Part shown: positions 1 to 8,288 of the stretch, in pieces | How the letters are laid out: every line of letters starts with the position of its first letter | Position numbering within the stretch: position 1 is the stretch's first letter | Assembly: GCF_009733845.1 (NCBI RefSeq) | Contig: NZ_WNXZ01000009.1 | Coordinates: forward strand, 61,853-125,852 | DNA from: Pseudactinotalea terrae | GTDB taxonomy: Bacteria > Actinomycetota > Actinomycetes > Actinomycetales > Beutenbergiaceae | Length of the DNA: 64,000 nt | Reading direction: 5' to 3' | Made by a program: the position numbers and the translations under genes | The notes under the pieces: generated by a model | Seen by the model: the letters and a program-made list of their open reading frames with translations, nothing else | What the model was told of the DNA's origin: nothing | Databases searched by the model: none

Positions 1-1
1 T

Positions 2-1765
2 GCGCAGGCGCTGCACCCCGGGTACGGCTTCCTGTCCGAGAGCCCCGTGCTTGCGGCAGCCTGCGCAGCGGCTGGGATCGTGTGGGTCGGCCCCGACGAG
101 CGCGCGCTCACGCTCATGGGCGACAAGATCGGCGCGAAGGCCCACGTCGCCGCCCTCGGCGTCCCTGTCGTCCCCGGCGTGTCCGACCTACCCGCCCCCC
201 GTTCGACGGACGTGAACGACAGAAACCCGGCGCTCGCGGCTCGGGCGGGCGAGGTCGGCTTCCCGCTGATCGTCAAGCCGAGCGCGGGCGGTGGCGGCAA
301 GGGCATGCAAGTCGTGCACGAGGAGGCCGAGCTGCCAGAGGCGCTCGCGGCCGCCCGCCGGGTCGCCGCGGCGGCGTTCGGTGACGACACGCTGCTGCTG
401 GAGCGCCTCGTCGTGGCGCCGCGGCACATCGAGGCGCAGGTGCTGGGGGACCGGCACGGTCGGATCGAGGTGCTCGGGCTGCGGGAGTGCTCGCTGCAGC
501 GCCGGCACCAGAAAGAGATCGAGGAGGCACCGGCGCCCTACCCCCACGGCGCCGTGCGTGAGGCGATCGCGGCCGCCGCGGCGCAGGTGGCGGCCAGTGT
601 GGGCTACGTGGGCGCCGGCACGGTCGAGTTCCTCGTCTCGGGCGTGGACCCGCAGCAGTGGTACTTCCTCGAGATGAACACGCGGCTGCAGGTGGAGCAC
701 CCCGTGACCGAGGAGGTCACGGGCGTCGACCTGGTGGTGGCCCAGCTCCGGGTCGCTGCCGGGGAGCCGATCTCGATCGGGGAGATCGGTGAAGCGGGGC
801 ACGCGATCGAGGCACGTGTGTACGCCGAGCGTCCCGAGCGCGGCTTCGTCCCCAGCACCGGGCGGTTGCTGCAGGTCGCCGAGCCGGTCGGCGTGCGCGT
901 GGACTCGGGCGTCAGCACCGGATCGGTCGTCACCGCGCACTACGACCCGATGCTCCTCAAGGTCATCGCCCACGGCACCACGCGTGCCGAGGCGATCCAG
1001 CGGCTCGACGCGGCGCTCGCCACCACGGTGGTGCTCGGCGTCCACACGAACATCGCCTACCTCCGCTCGGTGCTGAAGTCGCCCGAGGTCCTCGACGCGA
1101 CCGCCGACACCGCTTTCCTCGACACCCTCGAGCCGCCGGCGCCGACCGAGCCGGACGCAGGTGTGCTCGCAGCCGCCGCGTGGGCGCTGCGACCGATGCC
1201 CGACGGCGGTTCCTCGCCCTGGGCGTCGCGCTCCGGCTGGCGACTGGGGCAGCATCGCGCACCGACGGTCTCGCTGCTCGTGGGCGAGCATGTCCACGAC
1301 ACCCCGATCCCGGCGCAGGCACCGACCGGCGTGCGCTGCGCCGTCGAGCAGGCGACGGCCTGGCTGTGGCACGACGGCGAGTCCTGGCAGATCCGACAGC
1401 AGACGCGGGAGGAGGCTGTCGAGCGGTCACGCAGGGAGCGAGCCGGGGCAGCGCCAGACCCGCAGGTCCGTACGCCGATGCCCGGCACCGTCGTCGCGAT
1501 CCCGGCCACCGACGGTGCGCCGATCGAGGTCGGCGAGGTGGTCGCCGTCGTCGAGGCGATGAAGATGGAGAACCCCGTCACGGCGCCGGTCGCCGGTAAA
1601 CTCGTGCTTGCCGTCAGGCGCGGCGAGACGGTCACAGCAGACCAGCTGCTCGCCACCATTCACACCCACACGCACGGTGGCTCCGCCCCCGTGGCCCCCG
1701 CTGGGGCTCCGCCCCAGACCCCGAGCACATCCCAGACGATCCACAAGATCAGGGATGAACCATGA
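2..1765 (+). CDS. Biotin-dependent acyl-CoA carboxylase alpha subunit (3-methylcrotonyl-CoA type), 5'-partial
   Basis: Carboxylates the biotin on its own C-terminal carrier domain with ATP and bicarbonate; a separate carboxyltransferase subunit then transfers the carboxyl to an acyl-CoA. The frame is already open at base 2 (ALHPGYGFLSES, the biotin-carboxylase N-domain), so the true start lies upstream. Visible: the ATP-grasp glycine loop (SAGGGGKGMQ), the catalytic block EMNTRLQVEHPVTE, and the biotinylation site AMKMENP near residue 510 of the visible part. About 35 residues follow the biotinyl domain (HTHTHGGSAP onward); they are encoded partly by a GC-rich interspersed repeat and look like a recent extension. 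The dehydrogenase, MaoC and CitE-like genes follow, the order seen around M. tuberculosis accA1, so leucine catabolism is the likely pathway. Substrate is inferred. Confidence 0.9.
   Translation, partial: AQALHPGYGFLSESPVLAAACAAAGIVWVGPDERALTLMGDKIGAKAHVAALGVPVVPGVSDLPAPRSTDVNDRNPALAARAGEVGFPLIVKPSAGGGGKGMQVVHEEAELPEALAAARRVAAAAFGDDTLLLERLVVAPRHIEAQVLGDRHGRIEVLGLRECSLQRRHQKEIEEAPAPYPHGAVREAIAAAAAQVAASVGYVGAGTVEFLVSGVDPQQWYFLEMNTRLQVEHPVTEEVTGVDLVVAQLRVAAGEPISIGEIGEAGHAIEARVYAERPERGFVPSTGRLLQVAEPVGVRVDSGVSTGSVVTAHYDPMLLKVIAHGTTRAEAIQRLDAALATTVVLGVHTNIAYLRSVLKSPEVLDATADTAFLDTLEPPAPTEPDAGVLAAAAWALRPMPDGGSSPWASRSGWRLGQHRAPTVSLLVGEHVHDTPIPAQAPTGVRCAVEQATAWLWHDGESWQIRQQTREEAVERSRRERAGAAPDPQVRTPMPGTVVAIPATDGAPIEVGEVVAVVEAMKMENPVTAPVAGKLVLAVRRGETVTADQLLATIHTHTHGGSAPVAPAGAPPQTPSTSQTIHKIRDEP
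1679..1722 (-). repeat. GC-rich interspersed repeat, copy 1 (inside the end of the carboxylase gene)
   Basis: Read on the minus strand this contains GGGGTCTGGGGCG, then GCCCCAGCGG, then CACGGGGGCGGAGCC. The same three blocks in the same order occur at 18106-18155 on the plus strand. Each copy is internally palindromic (TGGGGC...GCCCCA). Here it encodes part of the tail beyond the biotinyl domain. Confidence 0.7.
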
Positions 1766-1793
1766 TCCACAAGATCGGACGAAGGAGTCATCG

Positions 1794-2975
1794 ATGGAGT
1801 ACGGCTTCACCCCCGCACAGCTCACGCTGGTAGAGCAGGTCAAGGAGTTCGCTGACACGGTCGTCGCGCCGGCCTCCTACGACTACGACACCAAGCAGGC
1901 GCTGCCCTACGGAATCATCCGCCAGATGGGCGAGATGGGCCTGTTCGCGCTGCCGTTCCCCGCGGAGTACGGCGGGTCGACAGCCGCTGGCGACTACACC
2001 GCGTTCTGTCTCGCGGTCGAGCAGATCGGCCGGGTCGACCAGAGCCTGGGCGTCACGCTCGAGGCTGCGATCGGGCTCGGCGCCATGCCGATCCTCCGGT
2101 TCGGGTCGCAGCAGCAGAAGGATGCCTGGCTGCCGATGCTCGCCGCGGGTGAGGCGCTCGGCGCCTTCGGGCTCACCGAGGCCGGCGCGGGTTCGGACGC
2201 CGGCGCCACCGAGACCACCGCGGTGCTCGACGGCGACGAGTGGGTCATCAACGGCACCAAGCAGTTCATCACCAACTCGGGCACCGAGATCACGCGGCTG
2301 CTGACCGTCACGGCTGTGACCGGCGAGGTCACGAAGGATGACGGCAGCACCGGCCCTGAGCTGACGGCGTTCCTGGTGCCGGTGCCGAGCGAGGGGCTGG
2401 AGGTGGGCCCCTCGTACGACAAGATCGGCTGGCACACCTCGGACACACACCCCCTGACGCTCACCGACGTGCGGGTACCGCGTCAGAACATGCTGGGGGA
2501 GCGCGGCCGCGGCTTCGCGTACGCAGTCGCGTGCCTGGACGAGGGGCGGATCGCGTTCGCGGCGCTCGCGACCGGCGCCGCGCAGGGCTGCCTCGAGGAG
2601 GCGATCCGGTACAGCAGGGAGCGGGTGGTGTTCGGGCAGCCGATCTCCTCCAGCCAGCACATCGCCTTCACGATCGCGCGGATGGCTGCCAAGGTCCACA
2701 CCGCGCGGCTCGCGTGGGTCGAGGCCGCCCGGTTGATGGCAGCGGGGGAGCCCTTCAAGAAGCAGGCGTCGATGGCGAAGCTGGTGGCGAGCGAGGCCGC
2801 GGTGGCGTGCGCGCACGATGCGTCGCAGATCTTCGGTGGCTACGGCTTCCTCAACTCCAACGTCGTCGCGAGGCACTACCGGGACAGCAAGGTCCTCGAG
2901 GTCGGCGAGGGCACCACCGAGGTGCAGCTGATGGTCATCGCCCGGGCGCTCGGGCTGTCCGGCGGGGGCTTGTGA
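1794..2975 (+). CDS. Acyl-CoA dehydrogenase (isovaleryl/short-branched-chain type)
   Basis: FAD-dependent alpha,beta-dehydrogenation of an acyl-CoA thioester, probably isovaleryl-CoA from its neighbours. The 393-residue length is typical. Visible signatures: GLTEAGAGSDAG, the FAD/substrate segment of the middle domain; QIFGGYGFL; and EVGEGTTEVQ near the C-terminus, which carries a Glu at the position used as base in medium-chain-type enzymes. The ATG at 1794 has GAAGGAG at 1781-1787; a longer in-frame reading from 1608 overlaps the carboxylase and has no family similarity. The gap to the upstream stop is 28 nt, so it is probably co-transcribed. Confidence 0.9.
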   Translation: MEYGFTPAQLTLVEQVKEFADTVVAPASYDYDTKQALPYGIIRQMGEMGLFALPFPAEYGGSTAAGDYTAFCLAVEQIGRVDQSLGVTLEAAIGLGAMPILRFGSQQQKDAWLPMLAAGEALGAFGLTEAGAGSDAGATETTAVLDGDEWVINGTKQFITNSGTEITRLLTVTAVTGEVTKDDGSTGPELTAFLVPVPSEGLEVGPSYDKIGWHTSDTHPLTLTDVRVPRQNMLGERGRGFAYAVACLDEGRIAFAALATGAAQGCLEEAIRYSRERVVFGQPISSSQHIAFTIARMAAKVHTARLAWVEAARLMAAGEPFKKQASMAKLVASEAAVACAHDASQIFGGYGFLNSNVVARHYRDSKVLEVGEGTTEVQLMVIARALGLSGGGL

Positions 2976-3016
2976 TCTCGTGAGGTGGCGTGCGGGATGA
3001 TCGAGGTGGAGGGCTG

Positions 3017-3511
3017 ATGGAACACGTGCAGCAGCGAGGGTTCTACCTCGACGAGATCGGCGAGGGCGTCGTCTACCGGCACGCGCCGGGCCGCACGATG
3101 ACCGAGGCCGACAACGTGCTGTTCTCGACGTTGTCGATGAACCCGCAGGGGTTGCACCTCGACGCGGCCTACAGCGCGTCGCAGCCGTTCGGGCAGCGGC
3201 TGATGAACTCGATGTTCACCCTGGCCACCCTCGTGGGCCTGTCCGTGGGTCACCTCACGCAGGGCACGATCGTGGCCAACCTGGGCTTCGAGGAGGTGAG
3301 GTTCCCCGCGCCGCTGTTCCACGGTGACACCCTGTACGCGCACACCGTGCTGACGGCGAAGCGGCCCTCCCGGTCGCGGCGCGGGCAAGGGGTGGCGACC
3401 TTCGAGCACACGGGCCGGAACCAGGACGACGTGGTGGTCGCCGTGGCCACGCGTACCGTGCTGATGTGGCTCAGCGAGGCCGATCATCTCGCGCACCAGG
3501 CGGGGGCGTAG
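3017..3511 (+). CDS. MaoC-like hotdog-fold enoyl-CoA hydratase
   Basis: A 164-residue single hotdog-domain protein. The MaoC signature is recognisable (TLSMNPQGLHLDAAY), with the His-x-Asp of the hydratase loop, but the spacing between the Asn-Pro and the His is one residue longer than in classical R-hydratases, as in the subgroup next to accA1/citE in mycobacteria. The inferred role is hydration of 3-methylglutaconyl-CoA to HMG-CoA. The ATG at 3017 (GGAGG at 3008-3012) is preferred over the GTG at 2990. The next gene begins directly after its stop, so coupling is likely. Confidence 0.85.
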   Translation: MEHVQQRGFYLDEIGEGVVYRHAPGRTMTEADNVLFSTLSMNPQGLHLDAAYSASQPFGQRLMNSMFTLATLVGLSVGHLTQGTIVANLGFEEVRFPAPLFHGDTLYAHTVLTAKRPSRSRRGQGVATFEHTGRNQDDVVVAVATRTVLMWLSEADHLAHQAGA

Positions 3512-4324
3512 GTGGCCTCGGCCGCGTTCGACCTGGGGCCGGCGCTGCTGTTCTGCCCTGCCGACCGACCGGACCGCTACCGGAAGGCGGCCGAGAGGGC
3601 CGACGCCGTGATCCTCGACCTGGAGGATGCGGTCGCACCCACCGACAAGCCCGGTGCGCGGGCGGCGCTGACCGCGCACCTCCTCGATCCTGCGCGGACG
3701 ATCGTCAGGGTCAACAGCGTGCTCTCGGGCGAGCTCGAGGCCGACCTGCTCGCGCTCGCTGACACCCCGTACCGGACCGTGATGCTGGCCAAGACCGAGT
3801 CGGCCTCGGACGTCGGGGCGCTCGTACAGCACGACGTCCTCGCCCTGGTGGAGACCGCCCTGGGCGTGGTGAACGCTGCCGAGATCGCCGCCGCCGACGG
3901 CGTGGTCGGGCTGATGTGGGGTGCGGAGGACCTGGTGGCCTCGCTCGGGGGGACCTCGAGCCGGTGGCCCGACGGCCGCTATCGGCACGTCGCCGCGCAT
4001 GCCCGCTCCAGCGTGCTGCTGGCTGCGGGTGCGCACGGCAGGGCCGCGATCGATGCGGTGCACACGGACCTCGACGACCCGGTCGGGCTGCGAATCGAGG
4101 CCGAGGATGCCGTGGCGAGCGGCTTCACCGCCACGGCGTGCCTGCACCCCGACCAGGTCGAGGTGATCCGCAGCGCCTACCGCCCCGGTGCTGACCGGAT
4201 CGTGTGGGCGGAGGCCGTGCTCACGGCGGCGAGGTCCGAGCCCGGTGCGTTCCGGTTCGAGGGCCAGATGATCGACGAGCCGGTGCTCGCGCTCGCGCGC
4301 CGCGTGCTGGCACGGTCGTCCTGA
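3512..4324 (+). CDS. CitE-like beta-hydroxyacyl-CoA lyase (HpcH/HpaI family)
   Basis: A TIM-barrel, Mg-dependent C-C lyase of 270 residues. Visible: LLFCPADRPDRYRKA at the N-terminus, VILDLEDAV (metal/CoA loop), IVRVNS (Arg of the active site), LALVETALGV (metal-binding Glu) and GLMWGAEDLVASLGG. The GTG start is the first codon after the MaoC stop, which argues for translational coupling. In M. tuberculosis the enzyme in this context (Rv2498c) cleaves HMG-CoA and citramalyl-CoA; I infer the same final step of leucine breakdown here. Which CoA thioester is used cannot be read from sequence. Confidence 0.85.
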   Translation: MASAAFDLGPALLFCPADRPDRYRKAAERADAVILDLEDAVAPTDKPGARAALTAHLLDPARTIVRVNSVLSGELEADLLALADTPYRTVMLAKTESASDVGALVQHDVLALVETALGVVNAAEIAAADGVVGLMWGAEDLVASLGGTSSRWPDGRYRHVAAHARSSVLLAAGAHGRAAIDAVHTDLDDPVGLRIEAEDAVASGFTATACLHPDQVEVIRSAYRPGADRIVWAEAVLTAARSEPGAFRFEGQMIDEPVLALARRVLARSS

Positions 4325-4450
4325 GGCCGCGGCCGACGTCGCACCACTCGCAGACCTGACGGCCCTCCTCCGTGTCCGGTATCACCCGGGACCTGTGCGG
4401 CTCTTCTCCTGCAGGCGAGGACCAGCCTCGCTCTGTGAGAGGAGCGCACG

Positions 4451-6184
4451 ATGGCAACGCTGCCAGTGTTCAGCGTGCACGCGGGCCGCGAGACCGATGT
4501 CGACGTCGATCGGTTGACTCGAGACGTGCTCGGTGGTCGCGATCTGACCGCGGAGTCCCGAGGCCCCGCGACCACCATCCGTGGACCTGAGGTGCATCTG
4601 GACGTCGACCGCGGGCGCGGGGGCGTGTGGGCCGGCGATCTGAGCCGGCTGTGGGACCCGAGCCCGACCAAGATCCCCGGCGTCGGCGCGGTGGCGGAGA
4701 TCGCGACGGAGGCGATGGAGCGGGTCCACCTGATCCCCGAGCTCGGCCGGCAGTTCCGGCTCACCAAGGGCGAGGTCCGGCAGGCCACGACCGTGACCGA
4801 GCGCGCCGGCAAGCGCAGTACCCGCAAGGGTGAGTCGACGTTCGGGAGGGACGTCGTCGTGGACATCTCGGACCGTGACGACATCGTGGGCGACTCGATC
4901 CCGATGTTCGGCGGCGGCGGCCGGTTCCGGGCCACGGTCGGCGAGGGTGGACAGGTCGTCGGTGCCCACGGGGTGTGGCGCGATGCCGACGCCGTGGACG
5001 AGCGACCGCTGCTGACGCAGGCACAGGCACTCCAGCGGGCTGGGATCAGCACGCGCCGCAAGGACGTCAAGATCACGGGCAGCACGCTCGGGTACTACAG
5101 CGCCCCGGCCTTCAGCGGGCAGGAGCTGATGTTCCCGGTGTACGCCGTCACCGCCGATGTGTTGGACGGCGACCGTTGGGTGCCGAGCCGGGTGCGACTG
5201 ATCCCGGCGACCGACGTGGGGGAGATCGGTGTCCCGGAGCACGAGACCCCACCGCGGGCCGAGGCGAAGGACTTCACCGACCTGAGGCATCTCGTGGTGC
5301 CGGGACAGGTGCTGCCCAGCACGCTGACGGTGAGCACAGCCGTGCTCGAGCGCAACGGCGTGCGTGCCTCTGACCTGCTCACCCGCGGGCCGAGCGGCAA
5401 CGTGTTCGTGAAGCCGCAGCTCGACCTCTCGCTCTACCCCCTCATCTGGGAGGCATTGCGGCCGCGGTCCTTCGGAGCCTCGTGGATCGGGGAGATGGGC
5501 GGGCTGGGCGGCAGCCAGGCCAACGCGCAGGGCTTCGTCGACGAGATGACGGCGGAAGGCTGGTCGCGGCGCTTCAACTGGGGCAACGAGGCTGCCTGGA
5601 AGTCGGACTGGCTCTCGAACGACGACAACTACGTGGACGACGTCGACATCGTGTTCTACACCGGTCACGCCAGCCCGGACGGGTGGATGCTCGCCAGCGG
5701 CGGCAGCAGCGACTGGCTGCACAGCTCCGATGTGGGTCCGTGGCAGGGCAGCCCGTCGGACCACTGGGGCCAGGAGAACCTCGAGTGGGCGATCGTGGCA
5801 GCGTGCGGACCGTTGGAGGACGACGCCATCAACGGCGGCGGGAGCGTGTTCTCGCGGTGGAGCGGAGCCTTCGACGGCCTGCACATGTTGCTGGGCTACG
5901 CCGCGGTCACCTACGACAACACCGAGGAGGGGCGCCGGTTCGCCTCCTACGCGCGGTCGGGGATGACGCTGAAGCAGGCATGGTTCCGGACAGCGCAGGA
6001 GATCCAGCCCGCGACCAACGGATACGGCGACCCCTACGGTCCCGACGTGTACGCCGGTGCGATGTACCTGGGCAGCGCCTCCGGGTCGACCGGCGGTGAC
6101 CACCTCTGGGGTCACGGGTCTGTCGGTCCGGACATCCGCGGTACCTCGTCGACGTACCGTGCATGCCACTGGTCTCCCTGCTGA
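4451..6184 (+). CDS. Large protein with a caspase/gingipain-like (clan CD) C-terminal domain
   Basis: A 577-residue protein, function not recognised; it resembles uncharacterised DUF6345-type proteins, from memory. The N-terminal ~320 residues are acidic with no signal peptide or membrane segment. The C-terminal part has two blocks typical of clan CD cysteine peptidases: a hydrophobic strand ending in Gly-His (DIVFYTGHASPDG, near residue 403) and a second hydrophobic strand ending in Ala-Cys-Gly (WAIVAACGPL, near 452). Together they give a plausible His/Cys dyad. A Trp-rich stretch lies before the first block. The ATG has AGAGGAG just upstream. It stands alone, with an unrelated convergent minus-strand gene 4 nt downstream. 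Peptidase activity is inference only. Confidence 0.7.
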   Translation: MATLPVFSVHAGRETDVDVDRLTRDVLGGRDLTAESRGPATTIRGPEVHLDVDRGRGGVWAGDLSRLWDPSPTKIPGVGAVAEIATEAMERVHLIPELGRQFRLTKGEVRQATTVTERAGKRSTRKGESTFGRDVVVDISDRDDIVGDSIPMFGGGGRFRATVGEGGQVVGAHGVWRDADAVDERPLLTQAQALQRAGISTRRKDVKITGSTLGYYSAPAFSGQELMFPVYAVTADVLDGDRWVPSRVRLIPATDVGEIGVPEHETPPRAEAKDFTDLRHLVVPGQVLPSTLTVSTAVLERNGVRASDLLTRGPSGNVFVKPQLDLSLYPLIWEALRPRSFGASWIGEMGGLGGSQANAQGFVDEMTAEGWSRRFNWGNEAAWKSDWLSNDDNYVDDVDIVFYTGHASPDGWMLASGGSSDWLHSSDVGPWQGSPSDHWGQENLEWAIVAACGPLEDDAINGGGSVFSRWSGAFDGLHMLLGYAAVTYDNTEEGRRFASYARSGMTLKQAWFRTAQEIQPATNGYGDPYGPDVYAGAMYLGSASGSTGGDHLWGHGSVGPDIRGTSSTYRACHWSPC

Positions 6185-6188
6185 GCGA

Positions 6189-7232
6189 TCAGGCCCGGAT
6201 GGCGCGCAGGAACCTGCGCGCCATCCGCAGCTGCAGTGCGCGTGTGATCGGGCGGCCGAGCCGGGCGTACCAGGCCATGGGCTTGGAGAAGGCCGTGACG
6301 TGAAGCCGCACCAGTGCCTGGTCGTCGATCGTGACGACCAGCTCCTCGCGCCCCGACTGCGGGTGTCCCGGCAGGGTCCCGTACGCCAGCCCCCGGCGGT
6401 CCGGCTCGTCGATGATCGCGACCACCCTCGAGAAGCCCGTGAACCGCAGGATGGCCACGGGGATCCGCACCCGCAGGACCGAGCCGGGCTCCGCCGTCGG
6501 GCTGGAGGCGGCGACACCGATGCCGGACCGGAGGAAGACCTCGTGGCCGAGCACCCGCTCGCTCGCCTGCTCGAACGCTGCGCGGCCGCGCCCGATGACG
6601 GCGGACATCTCGTAGCCCCAGTAGCCGGGCGGGCGGACGCGCTCGCTCGCCGGGTACGACAGCTCCAGCCCACGCAGGCGCGCCGACTCGACCTCGTCGA
6701 GGGAGTCGGCAGGGGCGAGCGCACGCAGGTACCGCTCGGTCGCGAGGTCCTGCAGCCACCGGGTCACCGGCCCGCCGAGACGGGCGTACCAGCTCACCGG
6801 CCTGCTGAAGGCAGCGATCTCGAGGCGAACCGTGCCCGCCCCGTCGATCGTCACCACGAACGACTCCTGACCCGATTCCGGGTGACCCGGCAGCGTGCCG
6901 TAGCTGAAACCGGCGCGATCGGGTTGATCGATGACCTCCACCACGCGGCAGTACGCCTGGATGCGCAGGGGTCCGACGGGGATGCGCAGCCGCGCCACGG
7001 TTCCCATCTCGACGCGGGGCTCCGAGGCCGCCACGGCGTAGCCCGAGCGCAGCTGGACCTGCCAGCCGAGCACCGCCTCCACAGCCGCGGTGAACGACTG
7101 CCTGCCGTGCCCGATCACTGCCGACCGGGAGAAGGTGAGGTACCCGACGGGCGTGCCGCCGACCACGGGGTAGGTGACCGCCGAACCACGCAGCCGCTCC
7201 GACTCGGCCGCGCTGAGCCGGGTGAGCCGCAC
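6189..7232 (-). CDS. Tandem DUF1990 protein
   Basis: 347 residues formed by two copies of the same domain. Copy 1 (about 1-165) and copy 2 (about 180-347) share the ordered motifs AVIGHGRQSF / AVIGRGRAAF, LRSG(Y/I)(A/G)VAAS, RIPV, SYGTLPGHPESG / AYGTLPGHPQSG, and SRPVSWYARLG / SKPMAWYARLG. YGTLPGHPE is characteristic of DUF1990, whose members are normally single-domain. Biochemical function unknown. The GTG start is 3 bp downstream of the galE stop, so the two genes are very likely one transcript; nothing else links it to galactose. Confidence 0.8.
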   Translation of the reverse strand: MRLTRLSAAESERLRGSAVTYPVVGGTPVGYLTFSRSAVIGHGRQSFTAAVEAVLGWQVQLRSGYAVAASEPRVEMGTVARLRIPVGPLRIQAYCRVVEVIDQPDRAGFSYGTLPGHPESGQESFVVTIDGAGTVRLEIAAFSRPVSWYARLGGPVTRWLQDLATERYLRALAPADSLDEVESARLRGLELSYPASERVRPPGYWGYEMSAVIGRGRAAFEQASERVLGHEVFLRSGIGVAASSPTAEPGSVLRVRIPVAILRFTGFSRVVAIIDEPDRRGLAYGTLPGHPQSGREELVVTIDDQALVRLHVTAFSKPMAWYARLGRPITRALQLRMARRFLRAIRA

Positions 7233-7235
7233 GCG

Positions 7236-8234
7236 CTACGCGCCCAGCCGTTCCGGGCGGATCTTCGCCCACTCGAGAGCGGTGCGGATGGCGTCGGCGA
7301 TCGAGAGCTCGGCCTTCCATCCGAGCTTCTCCAGCGCGAGGCCGGAGGTGGTGTAGCAGCCGATCACGTCACCGGGGCGGGGCGGGCCCTCGACCACGTT
7401 GAGGTTGCCCTCGCCCACCACCTCGGTGAAGGCGGCGACCAGCTCGCGCACGGTCGATCCCGTCCCGGTGCCGATGTTGATGACCGTGTACGGCTCCTCG
7501 GGAGTGCACACCGCGTCGAAGTGCTCGAGCGCCGCCACGTGCGCCTTGGCGAGATCCCACACGTGGATGTAGTCGCGGATCGCGGAGCCGTCGCGGGTGG
7601 CCCAGTCCACCCCGGTGATCGTGAACACGTCGCCGTAGGTGTAGGCGTCGACGAGCTTTCCCAGCGCGTGCGATGGCTTCGGGTTCTGGAGCCCGGTGCG
7701 CAGGTCGGGGTCGCCCCCGACCGGGTTGAAGTAGCGCAGCGAGAGCGTGCGGAGGTCGGTCGCCGCCGCCACGTCGGCCATGATCCGCTCGCAGAGCATC
7801 TTCGACGCCGCGTACGGGCTCTGCGGGTTGAGCGCCGAGGTCTCGTTCACCGTGAGGTCGGGCTCCGGCTCGTAGATCGAGGCCGACGAGCTGAACAGCA
7901 GCCGGGTGCAGCCCGCGCGCCGCAGCGAGTCGAGCAGCTCGATCGTCTTGGACACGTTGTTGCGGTAGTACCCGATCGGGTCCGCGACCGACTCCGGCAC
8001 CACGATCTTGGCCGCGCAGTGCACGGTCGCCTCGATGTCCGGGTGCTCGGCGAAGATCCGAGCGACGAGGGCGTGATCGGCGATATCACCCTCGTACAGG
8101 GTGGTGCCCTCGGTGAACTCGCGCCGCCCGGTCGAGAGGTCGTCGAGCACGACGACGTCCCACCCCTTGTCCTGGCACGCCAGCCCGATCGTGCTTCCGA
8201 TGTAACCGGCCCCGCCGGTGATGAGAACCTTCAT
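7236..8234 (-). CDS. galE: UDP-glucose 4-epimerase
   Basis: Interconverts UDP-glucose and UDP-galactose with bound NAD+; cytosolic. Extended SDR fold: Rossmann motif GGAGYIGS at residues 7-14, LDDLSTG after strand 2, FSSSASIYE (catalytic Ser region) and YAASK (catalytic Tyr-Lys). The 332-residue length fits. Nine or more neighbouring genes handle carbohydrates, so it may feed either the Leloir pathway or glycan synthesis. It is divergent from the SDR gene at 8289 with only 54 bp between the starts. Confidence 0.92.
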   Translation of the reverse strand: MKVLITGGAGYIGSTIGLACQDKGWDVVVLDDLSTGRREFTEGTTLYEGDIADHALVARIFAEHPDIEATVHCAAKIVVPESVADPIGYYRNNVSKTIELLDSLRRAGCTRLLFSSSASIYEPEPDLTVNETSALNPQSPYAASKMLCERIMADVAAATDLRTLSLRYFNPVGGDPDLRTGLQNPKPSHALGKLVDAYTYGDVFTITGVDWATRDGSAIRDYIHVWDLAKAHVAALEHFDAVCTPEEPYTVINIGTGTGSTVRELVAAFTEVVGEGNLNVVEGPPRPGDVIGCYTTSGLALEKLGWKAELSIADAIRTALEWAKIRPERLGA

Positions 8235-8276
8235 GCCGCCTCTTTCTCTCTCGCAGCTGTCAGCCTAGGACTACGC

Positions 8277-8282
8277 GAGAAT
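8277..8282 (+). promoter_or_regulatory. -10 box of a leaderless SDR transcript
   Basis: GAGAAT lies 6 nt before the ATG at 8289, the same arrangement as several other genes in the window; no Shine-Dalgarno is present. No convincing -35. Confidence 0.4.
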
Positions 8283-8288
8283 GTGCGC

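Noticed and set aside
4382..6724. 780-codon minus-strand frame opposite the caspase-like gene
   Set aside because: Arg/Pro/Ala-rich shadow translation in GC-rich DNA with no family pattern.
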